Assembly (NCBI GenBank): GCA_963995505.1 | Contig: OZ023185.1 | Span: 19,045,691 to 19,109,690, forward strand | DNA from: Hypericum androsaemum | Lineage: Eukaryota; Streptophyta; Magnoliopsida; Malpighiales; Hypericaceae | Length of the DNA: 64,000 bases | Direction of reading: 5' to 3' | Shown: piece after piece, positions 1-10,799 of the stretch | How the letters are laid out: every line of letters starts with the position of its first letter | Numbering within the stretch: position 1 is the stretch's first letter | Program-made: the position numbers and the translations under genes | The notes under the pieces: generated by a model | The model's input: only the letters and a program-made list of their open reading frames with translations | What the model was told of the DNA's origin: nothing | Databases searched by the model: none

Positions 1-582
1 TGGCTTCTCTCCCCGGTGTTCGGGTGGTGGGAGCTCACCTTTTCCCTTGGGTGGGCCATGGAAGCCATCCTTGTCATTTGCCACCTCCGTTAGCATATGG
101 CCCTCGTGAGGGGGTTTGTGTTCAGGTGGAGGCTTCTCGCCCTTGTGCTCCGGTGGTGGCCTCTCCCCCTTGTGTTCGGGTGGTGGCATTTCCTCTGGTC
201 CATGTTCGGGCGGTGGCTTCTCTCCCCTGTGCTCGGGTGGTGGCTTCTCGCCCCTGTGCTCGGGTGGTGGCCTCTCGCCCTTGTGCTCGGGTGGCGGCAT
301 TTCCTCCGGTCCATGCTCAGGTGGTGGCTTCTCTCCCCGGTGTTCGGGTGGTGGGAGTTCACCTTTCCCCTTAGGTGGCCCATGGAAGCCATCCTTCTCA
401 CCAGCTACTTCAGCAAGCTTGTGGCCATGGTGAGGTGGCTTTCCATGAGGAGGCTTGTGACCGGGGAATGGCTTTTGGCCTTTACCCTTGAGAGGCCCAT
501 TGGCTTCTTCAGACAGTAGAGCTGCTGCGGTTAGAACCACAGCTCCCAAGAGGAACAAAACTAACAAGTGTTTGGAAGACAT
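1..582 (-). CDS. Secreted Pro/His/Glu-rich repeat protein, partial (C-terminus beyond left edge)
   Basis: The frame is open from the ATG at 582 to base 1 (194 codons), so the gene runs out of the window. Residues 1 to about 23 form a signal peptide: MSSK, then a leucine/valine/alanine stretch. The mature part has no Cys or Trp and is built from PPPEH units (ten complete copies seen) spaced by GEK, GER, GPEEM or KGE. A larger 324 bp (108-codon) repeat is visible: the block starting with DGFHGPPKGKGE recurs near the edge. The family resembles repetitive proline-rich/nodulin-like wall proteins, so the likely place is the apoplast or cell wall; the function is unknown. The start is chosen because a TATA box lies 55 bp upstream and the same MSSKHLLVLF start occurs in the paralogue at 10,430. 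Codon choice varies between repeats, which argues for an old coding repeat and not noise. Confidence 0.8.
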   Translation of the reverse strand, partial: MSSKHLLVLFLLGAVVLTAAALLSEEANGPLKGKGQKPFPGHKPPHGKPPHHGHKLAEVAGEKDGFHGPPKGKGELPPPEHRGEKPPPEHGPEEMPPPEHKGERPPPEHRGEKPPPEHRGEKPPPEHGPEEMPPPEHKGERPPPEHKGEKPPPEHKPPHEGHMLTEVANDKDGFHGPPKGKGELPPPEHRGEKP

Positions 583-636
583 TGCTCTAAGGGATTGGTT
601 TTTTTGGGTGATGAGAAGCTTGGAACCTTCAATGGC

Positions 637-644
637 CTTATATA
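637..644 (-). promoter_or_regulatory. TATA box of the partial Pro/His-rich gene
   Basis: TATATAAG read on the minus strand, 55 bp before the ATG at 582. The same box sits at the same distance before the paralogue at 10,430, with a similar leader between. Confidence 0.7.
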
Positions 645-1096
645 GTAGTTTTCTGGTTCCACGTCACGTCAGTACCTCACTCATTATGTCAAAGTCCTTT
701 TTAAGTATTCACACACACTGAGGTAGCAACTAGGCAGTGAATGATTTAGATTTGAGTTAAAATCAACAAATAAAAATTTACTATAAACCAAGTAGTTTGT
801 TTAAAATGTATAAATCAAGTAGATTGGCACCCAGGAGAGGTTTCGGGAACGTTCTGTCGATACTTACCAAGTAGAAACAGAGGGAACTGGGAGAGAGAGA
901 GACAAGTCCTTTAGTTTTGCTTTCGGCTGTGGTCCTAGTATTCCTTAGTTCACACTCCTTCGAAATTTTTTTTGAAATTTTCCTATTGAAGAGTTGATAA
1001 TTTTCGAATTTTATTTTAAAAATAATATTTTTATATTCGTAAAATATAAAATTAAGATATTCTTATCACTCGAACCGATTCTCAAGATAAATGTTA

Positions 1097-1815
1097 GAAT
1101 AAAATAGTCATAGGTCTTTGTTGTTTAAAAAATTGATTAATAAGGACATGCGAATATTGATTAGTCCATACTATTTTAAATATCAATTGATTAGTCCCTA
1201 AACTATATTCTTGTCACTTTTTCGGCGAGACATTTTTTAAAAGTGTCAAAAATATCTTTAAGTTTACCCCAAAATTACAAGATTGTCATTCAAGTGAAAA
1301 GACTTTCCATGTCCAAGACTTCTCTTACGCATCCTTTATTCTAAAACCCTAAATAAAGGGCGATGAAGAAGAGTAGCTTGATGGTTCCGAATAAAGCCAC
1401 CCACCCTCTGTTGCCTCTCCCGTCCTTGTTAGTCCTATTTATTGAGAATAGTACCACGAAGAGGAAGTTGAGCAATGAATTTGTGAAGATAAAGATGGAT
1501 GGAAAGGCAAACTAGCATATCGGGATTTGGGTTCCATCGCTTTTTCTTTTTTAGGGTTTTAGAATATATTTTCTTAAGGATGCTCAATGAAGGTCATGGA
1601 GATGGGATGTTTTTAACTTAAATGTCAATCTTGTAATTTTTGTATAAACATAAGGGTATTTTTGGTACTTTAAAAAAATATCTCTCCGGAAAAATGACCG
1701 GAATATAGTTTAAAGACTAATCAATTAATTTTTAAAATAGTAGGGACTAATCAATACTTGCATGTCCTTATTAATCAATTTTTTCAAATGACAGTGACCT
1801 ATAACTATTTTGTCC
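1097..1815. mobile_element. Mutator-like element with about 210 bp TIRs
   Basis: Bases 1,097 to about 1,310 are an inverted copy of about 1,605-1,815 with scattered mismatches. Both ends read (in inverted sense) G-A/G-A-T/C-AAAATAGT-ATAGGTC. A perfect 9 bp target duplication, taaatgtta, sits at 1,088-1,096 and 1,816-1,824; 9 bp is the Mutator signature. The 300 bp core is less AT-rich, contains a plant 5'-leader-like aaaccctaaat motif and may be a captured gene fragment. No transposase is present. Confidence 0.8.
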
Positions 1816-2965
1816 TAAATGTTATGTATTAATATTCAGTAATATTCACAAGTTCTAAGTGTAGAATTCCTTGTACAAAAATAAGAGATTGTAATCAAAA
1901 CTCTACCAGAATAAAAGTTAGTAGAAAAAAATAGGGATCGATTCTCATTGATATAATATAATGTACGAAGATACTGCGAATCGCAGACAGGTGCTTCTTT
2001 TTGGGTCCCACGTTGCGGTCTGAAAGTATGACTATTTGGCCACTGGTAAACGACAAAAAGGCTCATGTGATTTTGTTACTATTCCTCTTTCGGCGATCTG
2101 AATGATCTCTTCTTGTTCACACACACGTAAACTGTAAAGTAACAAATTAGCAGTTCCCTGTTTGTTAATTAAATTTCCTCCCTCGAATGTCTTCATTGAT
2201 TATTACAATTAACATCGAGATGAGCAGTTGATTTAGAATATCAAGACTTGTCATGTGCAGCCTAAACATATCTATGTTTCCAGTTTAGACATGGTTATTA
2301 AGTCCGAATAATACGAATGTGCGTTAAAATTTAGTATATAAATTTTTTTGGCCTTTGCAGCCATGTGAATTTGGTATACAAACTTTGATTATAAATAATT
2401 TTTCAAAAATAAATTTCTACGCCAAATAGAAATTGAAATATAAATTTTCGTCAAATTCATATCATCTCGGCAAATATCCATCATTGTTCCATATATCGTT
2501 TTGTCTCTTGCTATATGCAAGTGTGGATTCATTTAGTAGCATAATAAGTCAAATCAATTTATGGTTGTATATAAAAATTCGGTATGCACTGATAAAAAAT
2601 CGTTTATATTTTCAAAACATACGGTCCCTAAAAAGTACAATTAAACAACTACCAATTTGCTCAGTCTAACATTCAAAAAAAAATTTCTCAGTCTATCTAG
2701 TTAAAAAGTTCAGATAATTTGTTTACAGTCCTAAAGCAGCTTTAACTGCTTTTGGCCATAAGCAACAAAGGGGAGAGAGAGATTTGATTTGCTTTTCAGT
2801 CATTTCTTATTTTGTGTGTGTATAATATAGCTATATTTAAACCATCTGATATCAGGTTCTATTGGCCGATTCACACTATCGAACCAGCTTGCCTCTTTCC
2901 CCATGGAAGTGAGAAATCAGAAGAAGAAAGGATGGATCACCATGGAGAAGAAGGACCGTTACACT

Positions 2966-3748
2966 CAAGGTTGTCAAAATCGGGATCCCACTAAAAATTG
3001 TTTGGCCATAGAGAAAGCGTAGATCGGAGTATCGTAACACGGATCGTAAGATCCACCAAATAGACAAAATTATAGAAATAACTAAGATTAATAACTTTTT
3101 CATAAATTTTTTTCACTAATTACCAGTTTTCCTTCATAAATTTACATACAAAAATCTCAGTTCAATATATTTTTAATGATAATCCACTACATATCTATAG
3201 GTTACATAGACGAGCAATAAAGAAAATATAATAAACATCAAAATTGATGTAAAAGAAATAAGTGGCAAAAAATTAGTAGGATGAAAATATGGATTTAAAT
3301 AACTCTAAAACTATTAATTTCAGAGATATTAATTAATATAAATTTGATTATTAATTTTCGGGCTCAACAATTACCAATCGTGTCATTTTAAGCATTTTAG
3401 TCGATCAATAGTTATCCAAATAATAAATATTATTAAAAAATATTAAACAAAGTACAGTCGATTTTTGTGTTTTGGTCTACACAGTAAAAAAAGTATAGTT
3501 ATTCTTATAACAAATATTATTAAAATATTAAACAAAGGATAACCTCTTATCATTCTCTCTCTCCTCTGGAAGCGTTGAGAAATATCCCACCGCTCCAACT
3601 CGTAGATCTCAGGATCTCAAGAGTTATAACTCAGATCCCACCGATCCCGCTCGACTCCCGATCTTGCACAGGCTCCGACTCGTTTTGCCCTTGGTGAATC
3701 GTAAAATCCTAAGATCCCAGGAGTTAACTCTAGATCCTAAAAACCTTG
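2966..3748. mobile_element. hAT-like MITE with 8 bp target duplication
   Basis: A 783 bp element starts caaggttgtc and ends aaaaaccttg (7 bp perfect terminal inverted repeat, with looser similarity inward around the ggatc motifs). It is flanked by gttacact at 2,958-2,965 and 3,749-3,756, a perfect 8 bp direct repeat as expected for hAT insertion. No coding sequence. The ends are rich in gatcc motifs. Confidence 0.6.
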
Positions 3749-3756
3749 GTTACACT

Positions 3757-5205
3757 GACAGGAAAAGAAACAAAGCAACGGGTAGTGGGCTCAACTTAAG
3801 GCAGGCCCAAGAAGAAGAAAAGCCCGTCAGAAAAGAGAAAAAGGAGGGCAGTACTAAACTTGAGATAGAGGAGGATGCAGTGCCCAAAAAGGAAAGGGAA
3901 AAGTCTGCTTTAGTACCTTGTGGTATAGCCCAAAATTACTTTAGTACCCTGTGGTAAAAAATCAACCAATCGAATCATACTTATTCCAATTAACATCAAA
4001 GAGTTCTACGGGCAGCTGCCTGGACCTGCCCGGATCCTACCCTACCAACTTGGCCAGCCACATCACCAAAATTTGATGACGTGGTACCACGTGAACATCC
4101 ATCTCTCCCCATTCTCTTCCACTTCCCCTCTCTCCTCCTCCTCCTTCTTCTACCCAAAATCAAAACTCAGAAAATCAACAAAGATACCTCCTCCTAAAAC
4201 CCAACCCATCACTACAAAACTACAAAGTTTGAGAATTCATGAATAAAGAACAAATCGTTATCCCCAAAAGGTCACGACTTTGACAAGCGGTGGGAAAGGG
4301 AAGACCATCCTCGAAGCCATGACGATGATGCCAACCCCTGCCGGTAAACGACGAACTCCCCACTCGAAGCTAGAGCTTCCTCGCTGGTGAACGTCCCTCC
4401 GGTTAGATCGATCGGGGCGGGGAACCCAACATCCTAAAACCCTAAAAAAGTTTTACGAACAACCCAATAAACCGGTAAACCAAAATCTCTGCCAAACCAA
4501 AATCTCTCTCTCTTCACCGTAACCGACCAGAACGACGTCGAAAGCAAATCTAGGTTCACTCGGTCACAACCACTGGAGAAACTGACCGTCGCGGCCACCC
4601 ACGGTCTGACTCTCAGAGGATGGCCCACCCATCAATCACCGACGGCTTCTTCTGGTTCGGGATACAGGAGCTCGATTTGGAGAAGATTGTGTTTGTCATG
4701 TGCTACTAGTGTTGTTGCTTGTCGATGTTGTTGTTGGGTTGGATTGTCGATGATTGTGCCACAGAGGTATTTTTCTGGGTTTTATTTTTGGGAAGAAGAA
4801 GAAGAAGAGAGGAAGATAGGGGAAGAGAGAAAGCGAATGCTGATGTGACAAGTCCAGATGGACAGAATAACACTAAACTCTAAACAACTTTTGAAATTCC
4901 TTTCTTTTGTATATATGTCTGAACAAACGTCATCATTCTTTGAGATGTGGTGAATAGAAATTAAACTTCCACACAAAAGTTTCCTTTTTCTCTTTCATCA
5001 CTTTCTTGTTACACATATTCTAGTTGGGTGAGACATTTAAAAGACACACAACAAATATTTAATATCATTATATTTGTTCCTAAAAAAACTAATATTTCAA
5101 AAAATTTAAACTCAAAATCTAATTGAATTAGAACAACGGTCTAAAGAATTTTTTTTTTAAGAACAACGTTCTAAACAACAATTGGTAAAAAAAAACCAAC
5201 CTACT
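3757..5205. other. Intergenic; GC-rich gene-fragment-like island
   Basis: At 3,896 the motif gggaaaagtctgctttagta matches the outer ends of the Mutator-like elements at 22,251 and 62,515. It is followed by a CT-rich leader-like stretch (4,095-4,200) and a GC-rich island (4,250-4,770) with only short frames. This looks like a Mutator-type element with captured gene sequence, but I could not find its right end. No gene is called. Confidence 0.35.
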
Positions 5206-5209
5206 TGTA

Positions 5210-5530
5210 CTATATACTTTAGGGAACGATTCATCATGTGATATAAAGCATCTACCTCGAGTTGCCATCGTCCCTCGCTGATTGTCAACATTTTCGACTG
5301 GCAACTTACAACTTATAAAGTATGTTTTTAAAGGTTTGATTCAGTAGTATAATAAATCAAATCAACCTATGGTTTTATATGATTATTCAGCATGTACTGA
5401 TAATAATTCCTTTGTCTTTTCATAATAATCGGATCCCTAAAAAGTAAAATTAAACAACTACAATTAGATCAGTCTATCTAGTTAAAAAAGTTCAGATAAT
5501 TGTTTAAAGCAGCTTTAAATGCTATCAAAG
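5210..5530. repeat. Dispersed repeat pair (120 bp promoter-like block plus repeat of 2,520-2,755)
   Basis: Bases 5,225-5,330 (starting ggaacgattcatcatgtgat) recur at 5,886-5,990, 13,390-13,485 and 13,917-14,020. Bases 5,335-5,530 resemble 2,525-2,755 of the segmental duplication. Each 120 bp copy has a gatataaag motif followed by a conserved CG-bearing stretch and is strikingly better conserved than its surroundings. Confidence 0.6.
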
Positions 5531-5874
5531 GATATTTGACCTATCAGTAGAAGGTGTATATGATTTAACGGAACTGGAACTATAAGCACAGAGAGATGGA
5601 TTTTGATTTTTTTAAAGTCCTTTTTTTATAGTATAGCTGAATTTTTTTACAAGTATAATATAACTGCCAATGATATTGATCCAAGTCGTAATAGATTTGA
5701 ATTTACGTACATAGATCTTGAATTCAAATTTCACGAATTTAAAAAATATTATTGAGAAAGTTGTCTCTAAAATAGACTATGATATTACTCAACTCTAAAT
5801 ATTACCACTTGCACAAAAAAAATATTATACGGCTAGATTTAAATAGTTGGTTAGAAAAAACCAACCTACTTATA

Positions 5875-6000
5875 CTATAGACAGGGAACGATTCATCATG
5901 TGATATAAAGCACCTGCATCGAGTTGCCACCGTCCCTCGCTAATTGTCAAAATTTTCGACTGGCCAATTACGACTTGTCGACTTCGTTGTAGCCTGTAGG
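5875..6000. repeat. Second copy of the 120 bp dispersed repeat
   Basis: Same block as 5,225-5,330: the gatataaag motif, a ctcgctaattgtcaa motif, then gtagcctgtaggccatctgg, the last part also being shared with 13,995-14,022. The flanks differ from the first copy. There is no reading frame. The surrounding 5,530-6,480 is AT-rich and otherwise featureless. Confidence 0.55.
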
Positions 6001-6484
6001 CCATCTGGAGATTTTTTTAAAATGAGTAAAAAATATACATATATTTTTTAAATAGATAAAAATTATACATATTTTTAAAATAAGTTAAAATATTATATTC
6101 ATCTGTCCATTCATGTCAGAAAAATTAGCAAAAGATATATATATTTAGTGGAGGAGCTCTAGTAGGTTGGCGCTTGCAATTAAATAATTGTCCATTCTGA
6201 TTCTTTTTGCCTGATTTTGTTTTAGTCGATTTTTTTCGACTCCAATTAAACCATATCTGGCAAAAATATATATATATGTAGTAGAAGGGGCCCTTGATTT
6301 TTTTAATAGTTGTCCATTCTGATTTGTATTCTTGAAATATGAAGGGTTTCTATTAATAAATTTTACCAAGTACACAATTTAACTTTAGATTAATCAACTA
6401 CAAAAATTTGAAAAAGTAAAATGAATCCAAAAAATAATAGCTTTAGTAAAATGAATCCAAAAAATAATAGCTTGATCTGAATAA

Positions 6485-6931
6485 ACACTTTTTTATAAAA
6501 TAAAGAATTATTGACATTTATCCCAATACTTTGATTTGAATTTGTTAAAATATATAATATTTTTAGTTGCAATAGTATAAAATAATACAAATAACTTAAC
6601 AATAAAATTTAATCATTTTAATCTAACAATAGCACAAAACAATAGAAACGTAAATTGTCTGATTACATTTATCTTTACATTTACGTAAATTGTTCTGTTA
6701 TTAGGAATTATATTTATGTAGTAAGACAACTTAACAGAACAACATAATTACATATAATTCCGATAAATTATTTTAAACTAATGTTAGATTAAAATTATTT
6801 AATTTTAAATTGTCCGGTTGTTTGTATTATTTCATACTATTGCAACTAAAAATATTAGTATATTTTGATTAATTAACGTATCGGGATATATGTCAATAAT
6901 TATTTATTTTATAAAAAAAGTGTTTGGAGAT
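6485..6931. mobile_element. MITE with about 160 bp terminal inverted repeats
   Basis: Bases 6,485-6,645 are an imperfect inverted copy of 6,768-6,931; for example ttagttgcaatagtat recurs inverted. The centre (6,650-6,765) is itself partly palindromic, so the whole can fold into one long hairpin. The right end coincides with the start of the block duplicated at 19,045. I saw no clean target duplication. Confidence 0.65.
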
Positions 6932-7500
6932 GAAATTGATCACATAGCTCCACTTAACTTTGATCTTTGAAAAAAGGCCAAAGGTGTTTCTTATTTTTTA
7001 TTTTGAATAAAAATAATAATAAAGTACTATTATTTTGCAAAAATGGACGATGAGTACTATTTATCAAATTGAATAAGACCAACAAGTATTTAGATCAACT
7101 GGTGAGGGAGTTGTTCTAGCTTAACCAAGGTCTCGGGTTCGAGTCATTGTGAATGCAGCAGTGTTAAATACTTGTTGGAAGAGCTTTGCCACCTTTCAAA
7201 GGTCCTACCTGCTCGAACTTAAATTAGTTGGTCCAGTGAGCCGGATACCAAGTGGTTATAAACAAAAAAAAATTGAATAAGAAAATCAGCCGTATAGAAA
7301 ATTGTAACCGAGTTACCGAAGAAATTATATTACGGATGTTCTTTAGTTTGATTTTGCAAGTCTGGGTGATTTTCACATTGGTGGCGTCAATTGTCAATAT
7401 TCTTCTTTTATCTCTTGTCAAACTTTTCCAGATCAAATACTATCGTTTTTTTTAATTAAGACTAATTCTAACAGAATAAAATTTTTATGTATCCGGACGA
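6932..7500. repeat. Duplicated block, copy 1 (paralogous to 19,045-19,360)
   Basis: Sequence from ggagatgaaattgatcacat to the gactaattctaacag motif matches 19,045-19,355 closely, except for a SINE present only here. There is no frame of note; the block may be flanking DNA of the Pro/His-rich gene family, because copy 2 lies just upstream of the gene at 19,869. Confidence 0.75.
7079..7269 (+). mobile_element. tRNA-derived SINE (family 1)
   Basis: A 191 bp element has an internal pol III type promoter, with the B box as ggttcgagtc near 7,137. It ends with an A-rich tail and is flanked by a perfect 13 bp target duplication aaattgaataaga (7,066-7,078 and 7,270-7,282). The paralogous site near 19,170 is empty. 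A second copy in reverse lies at 21,763-21,952. Confidence 0.85.
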
Positions 7501-7632
7501 ACAAACTAATCCAAATTTGAATTATATTAAATAGTCTCAAAATTAGACTATTGGGTTTAGGCCTGTATATCAGATTACGTGGGCCTAATGAGCCTGGCTC
7601 ATATCGATATAATTGGACTCATGGGCTTTAGT

Positions 7633-7735
7633 GGGGGGGGGGGGGGGGGGGGGGGGGGGGTGGGGGGGGTGGGGGGTGGGGGGTGGTTGGTGGTGGGGCT
7701 GGGGGGTTCGGGGTGCGCGCGGGTGGGGTTAGGAA
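7633..7735 (+). repeat. G homopolymer and G-rich low-complexity tract
   Basis: Twenty-eight consecutive G (7,633-7,660), then G-runs separated by single T to about 7,735. This is a strong G-quadruplex candidate on the plus strand and also a likely site of sequencing or assembly error. The glycine-rich frame across it is an artefact. Confidence 0.9.
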
Positions 7736-8135
7736 GCTCGATGAAAGGAAACTTGTTTCTCAGCTTAACAAATAATTATCAAACCGAAAGATCTACGGAC
7801 TGTGAAAATATTATCTTCGTCAGATCTGTCTCATTTATATTCCATGCTCCTTTGTTTGGGAAAATACTTTCTATAAATCTGAATTTTTTTACCAAAAAAC
7901 TGTTGCCACCCTTATTAACTCGGTTTATTTCAATAAAGAAAATATTTTCTCCATATTTGTGTGAGTTTGAAATACTTTCTCGAAAAATATTTTCCTGCAA
8001 AGGAGTCTTAGATCGAGAAGTTGTTTATTGAGTCGATAACTTCGTAACTTTTTTGATAATATTTTGAGATTATTACATTGATAATTAAAAGAATAATTGC
8101 GCCAAAGAGCTTATAGTTCAATGCCATAATGGTGA

Positions 8136-8746
8136 GACCTACCAATCAACAATTAACATGTAAATTGATCAATTCTTAATTAATTAAATGACTTGGATAT
8201 ATAAATATGGAAATTAAATCATAACATGATTATGATATAGTTTAAATAAATTATTTCCTAAAGAATTTGTTTAATTAGGAAATAGTCTGAGGAATAATAG
8301 AAAGTAGAACTTCACTTATAATAAGTGAACTGACAAAGCAACGCAGGAGAACTTCTTTTGGCCAAGTGGGTGGAACTCAAAATGCCCTACTCATGATAAC
8401 CAACATCTTATTTTTTACTTGGAGTCGATGAGACTGTAACTTCTGGATACAAACTTAGAGAAATCACGCTCAAATTAAGTGTTAACACATTCTAAAGAAA
8501 TGAAAAAATTTCATTCATGACCTAATAATATAGGAATTTTCTAATTACATACAACTCTCTTCTAAGTGAAGTTCTACTTCCTATTATTCGTTAGACTATT
8601 TCCTAGTTAAAAAATCTTTTTAGAAAATAATTTATTTAAACTATATCACAATCATGTCATGATTTAGTTTTCATATTTATATATCAATATCATTTAATTA
8701 ATTAAGAATTGATCAATCTACATGTCAATTATAAATTGGTGGGTCA
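8136..8746. mobile_element. Foldback element with 185 bp arms
   Basis: The left arm 8,136-8,320 and right arm 8,562-8,746 are inverted copies with a few mismatches and small indels, around a loop of about 240 bp. Conserved stretches include ttaattaattaa and gaacttcactta. A transcript would fold into a long hairpin. No coding sequence; the target duplication is unclear. Confidence 0.75.
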
Positions 8747-8764
8747 TGTGACTTGGTACAGAGG

Positions 8765-8870
8765 CTCCACCATAAAATTTATCTGCTATAAGACGTTGTA
8801 AATATTTAAAAGATATGAGATTCAAACCCTAGCATTATCATGGTGTAAAATTTACCTTTAAAAAATTGCA
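8765..8870 (+). mobile_element. Short SINE-like sequence (family 2)
   Basis: The 3' part tcatggtgtaaaatttacct with an upstream B-box-like gattcaaaccc matches the short SINE family seen at 22,478, 62,337 and probably 20,590. No target duplication is seen here, so the boundaries are approximate. The next stretch, 8,870-9,200, shows nothing else. Confidence 0.4.
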
Positions 8871-9201
8871 ATAATAATTGCCTCTTTATCAACATAAAAA
8901 AATCTACCTATTATCTTAGAATTTACGAGTGTTGAAAGGGCAAGTAAGAGAACCACGTGCTTTACTTCATAAAGTTGGTCTCTCTTTTTCAAGGATTAAG
9001 TTAGTGATTAGATTATTTTTTATCTTTGTAAGTGCCGCCGCCTATAATACTTCGTCATTAGCGACGTAAGCATTTGGTGTAGTGGGTTACCTTCAAAAGG
9101 AGCGCTCGAATATGACATAGTATTTGTACACCCACATTTATAATTACGTGCTTAACCTAAACTTTGATGCAAAAAATTGAATAGAGAAAGATGCGCTATA
9201 T

Positions 9202-9598
9202 ATTTCTTTTTAATATTAATCATTCAACATTGTCGTTCCATATTTTAAGAATAATTTTTCGAATAATTTTTTTTACATCCGTAAAATTTAATCTGTTAAT
9301 CTTCTTAAATAAATTCAATTTTTTTATTTAAGTTTGTATACTGTGACTTTTTTTTTGGTTAGTTCTATCGTTTTTCTGCATCTTAGATCTGCTCATGTAT
9401 TTCTTTTTAATATTAATCATTCAACATTGTCGTTCTATATTTTAAGAATAATTTTTTAAATAATTTTTTTTACATCCGTAAAATTAAATCTGCTAATCTT
9501 CTTAAATAAATTCAATTTTTTTATTTAAGTTTGTATACTGTGACCCTTTTTTTTTTGGGTTAGTTCTATCGTTTTTCTGAATCTTAGATCTGCTCATG
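9202..9598. repeat. Tandem duplication, 197 bp unit, two copies
   Basis: Units 9,202-9,398 and 9,399-9,598 differ at only a few bases and by the length of a T-run. They are AT-rich with no frame. Just downstream a 19 bp direct repeat, gtaatcgatccagttatgt, occurs near 9,703 and 9,794. Confidence 0.85.
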
Positions 9599-10112
9599 TC
9601 GACTAAGTCAAAAACATTGATATGCGACAGTGCTATTTAGTAAAATATACTCCATTTAATGAGTTGGGTAGCATTAATCTTTCCAATAATTGGAACCCAT
9701 CAGTAATCGATCCAGTTATGTTTTTTATACCACATATTATTTACATACCCATTAGACTAACTATTTCGAGGGGAATGAAACTAACGCATTTTGGTAATCG
9801 ATCCAGTTATGTAACATCATGAATAATCCACTAGTTTACTGAAGGTTAGTTTCCGTGTCAACATAATATATCAAATTTATAGCAGTAGAAACAAGGAAAG
9901 GATTAATATAATAATAAGCTCAGTAGCCCATATTCATAACGATGGGTAATAGTACAAGGCGAAGGAGGTAGTAGTAGCACTAGCTCAGTGACGACGACGA
10001 TACGTACTCTACAAGCAACCCAGAAAATACATAAGCAGCAAATTAACTACAGAAGATGACACACTCTAGTAGAGCTCTTATTCTTCCTATACCCAAAGGG
10101 AAGCGTCATTCT

Positions 10113-10430
10113 TCAGTTAAGCCCAGTGGGGGGCTTGTGGCCGTGGCCGTGGCCGTGGCCGGGCTTCTTGTACCCATCAGTCTCTTGCCCAGTGGGGGGC
10201 TTGTGGCCGTGGCCGTGGCCGTGGTGGGGCTTCTTGTACCCATCAGTCTCTTCCGATAGGCCGTGCCCATGTGGCGGCTTCTGCTCCGGTGGATGGTGAG
10301 GAGGCTTGTGACCAGGGTATGGCTTCTCGCCTTTGCCCTTAGGTCCATCGGCTTCTTCATACAGTAGAGCTGCTGTGGTTAGAACCACAGCTCCCAAGAG
10401 GAACAAAACTAGCAAGTGTTTGGAAGACAT
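10113..10430 (-). CDS. Small secreted Pro/His/Gly-rich protein, complete (105 aa)
   Basis: The protein has a signal peptide (residues 1-23, MSSKHLLVLF then a hydrophobic run), a Lys/Pro/His-rich spacer (about 28-58) and two 20-residue repeats with the core ETDGYKKP followed by HGHGHGHKPPTG (61-81, 83-103). It has no Cys or Trp. It is a paralogue of the gene starting at 582: the first 23 residues and the leader are nearly the same, but the repeat type differs, so the signal region is conserved while the mature part has been rebuilt. His-rich GHGH tracts suggest metal binding or a wall-bound role (inference). A longer frame starts at 10,511, but that start lies upstream of the TATA box, so 10,430 is the supported start. 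Similar to nodulin-75/proline-rich wall proteins in composition only. Confidence 0.82.
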   Translation of the reverse strand: MSSKHLLVLFLLGAVVLTTAALLYEEADGPKGKGEKPYPGHKPPHHPPEQKPPHGHGLSEETDGYKKPHHGHGHGHKPPTGQETDGYKKPGHGHGHGHKPPTGLN

Positions 10431-10483
10431 TGCTCTAAGGGATTGGTTTTTTTTGGTTGATGAGAAGCTTGGAACCTCGATGG

Positions 10484-10492
10484 CTTTATATA
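10484..10492 (-). promoter_or_regulatory. TATA box of the 105 aa secreted protein gene
   Basis: TATATAAAG on the minus strand, about 54 bp before the ATG at 10,430. It lies inside the duplicated promoter shared with the gene at the left edge. Confidence 0.75.
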
Positions 10493-10799
10493 GTGGTTTT
10501 CTGGTTCCCATGTTACGTGAGCACGTCGCTCATTATGTCAAAATTCTTTTTAAGTATTCACACAAGCTGAAGTAGCGACTAAGATTTTTTCTAACCAATA
10601 AATCGAATAATTCAGATTTGAGTTAGATAAACAAATAAAAATTTATTATAATCCAAGTAACTTTCTTAAAATGTAGAAACCAAGTAGTTTGGCACAAGCC
10701 AAAAGATAATTTGACTTTACCAGAAATAAAAGATGTATACGAATCAACAAAAAAATTATAATTTAATCTCTAATGGATGTAATTTTTGGCATAAGTAAT

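Larger units (their letters stand above)
583..2755. repeat. Segmental duplication, copy A (5' flank of the partial gene)
   Basis: The upstream flank of the first gene aligns in order with 10,431-12,990. Shared landmarks are at about 680-830 and 10,530-10,700, 838-890 and 11,372-11,420, 1,975-2,145 and 11,530-11,660, 2,130-2,420 and 12,495-12,790, and 2,440-2,560 and 12,830-12,980. Copy A carries the Mutator-like insertion at 1,097-1,815 that copy B lacks. Apart from that insertion I see no gene in this stretch. Confidence 0.75.

Noticed and set aside
24..519. Four overlapping frames of 100-140 codons at the left edge, on both strands
   Set aside because: They are shadows of the 324 bp repeat in the secreted protein gene; only the minus frame starting at 582 has a signal peptide and a TATA box.
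7130..7150. Possible tRNA gene from the B box ggttcgagtc
   Set aside because: No cloverleaf; it has an A-rich tail and target duplication and is a SINE.
7579..8031. 150-codon frame with a long glycine run
   Set aside because: Created by the G homopolymer; no promoter, no other protein features, and the frame would change with one base of tract length.
10431..10511. 27-residue N-terminal extension of the 105 aa secreted protein
   Set aside because: It starts upstream of the TATA box and would hide the signal peptide.
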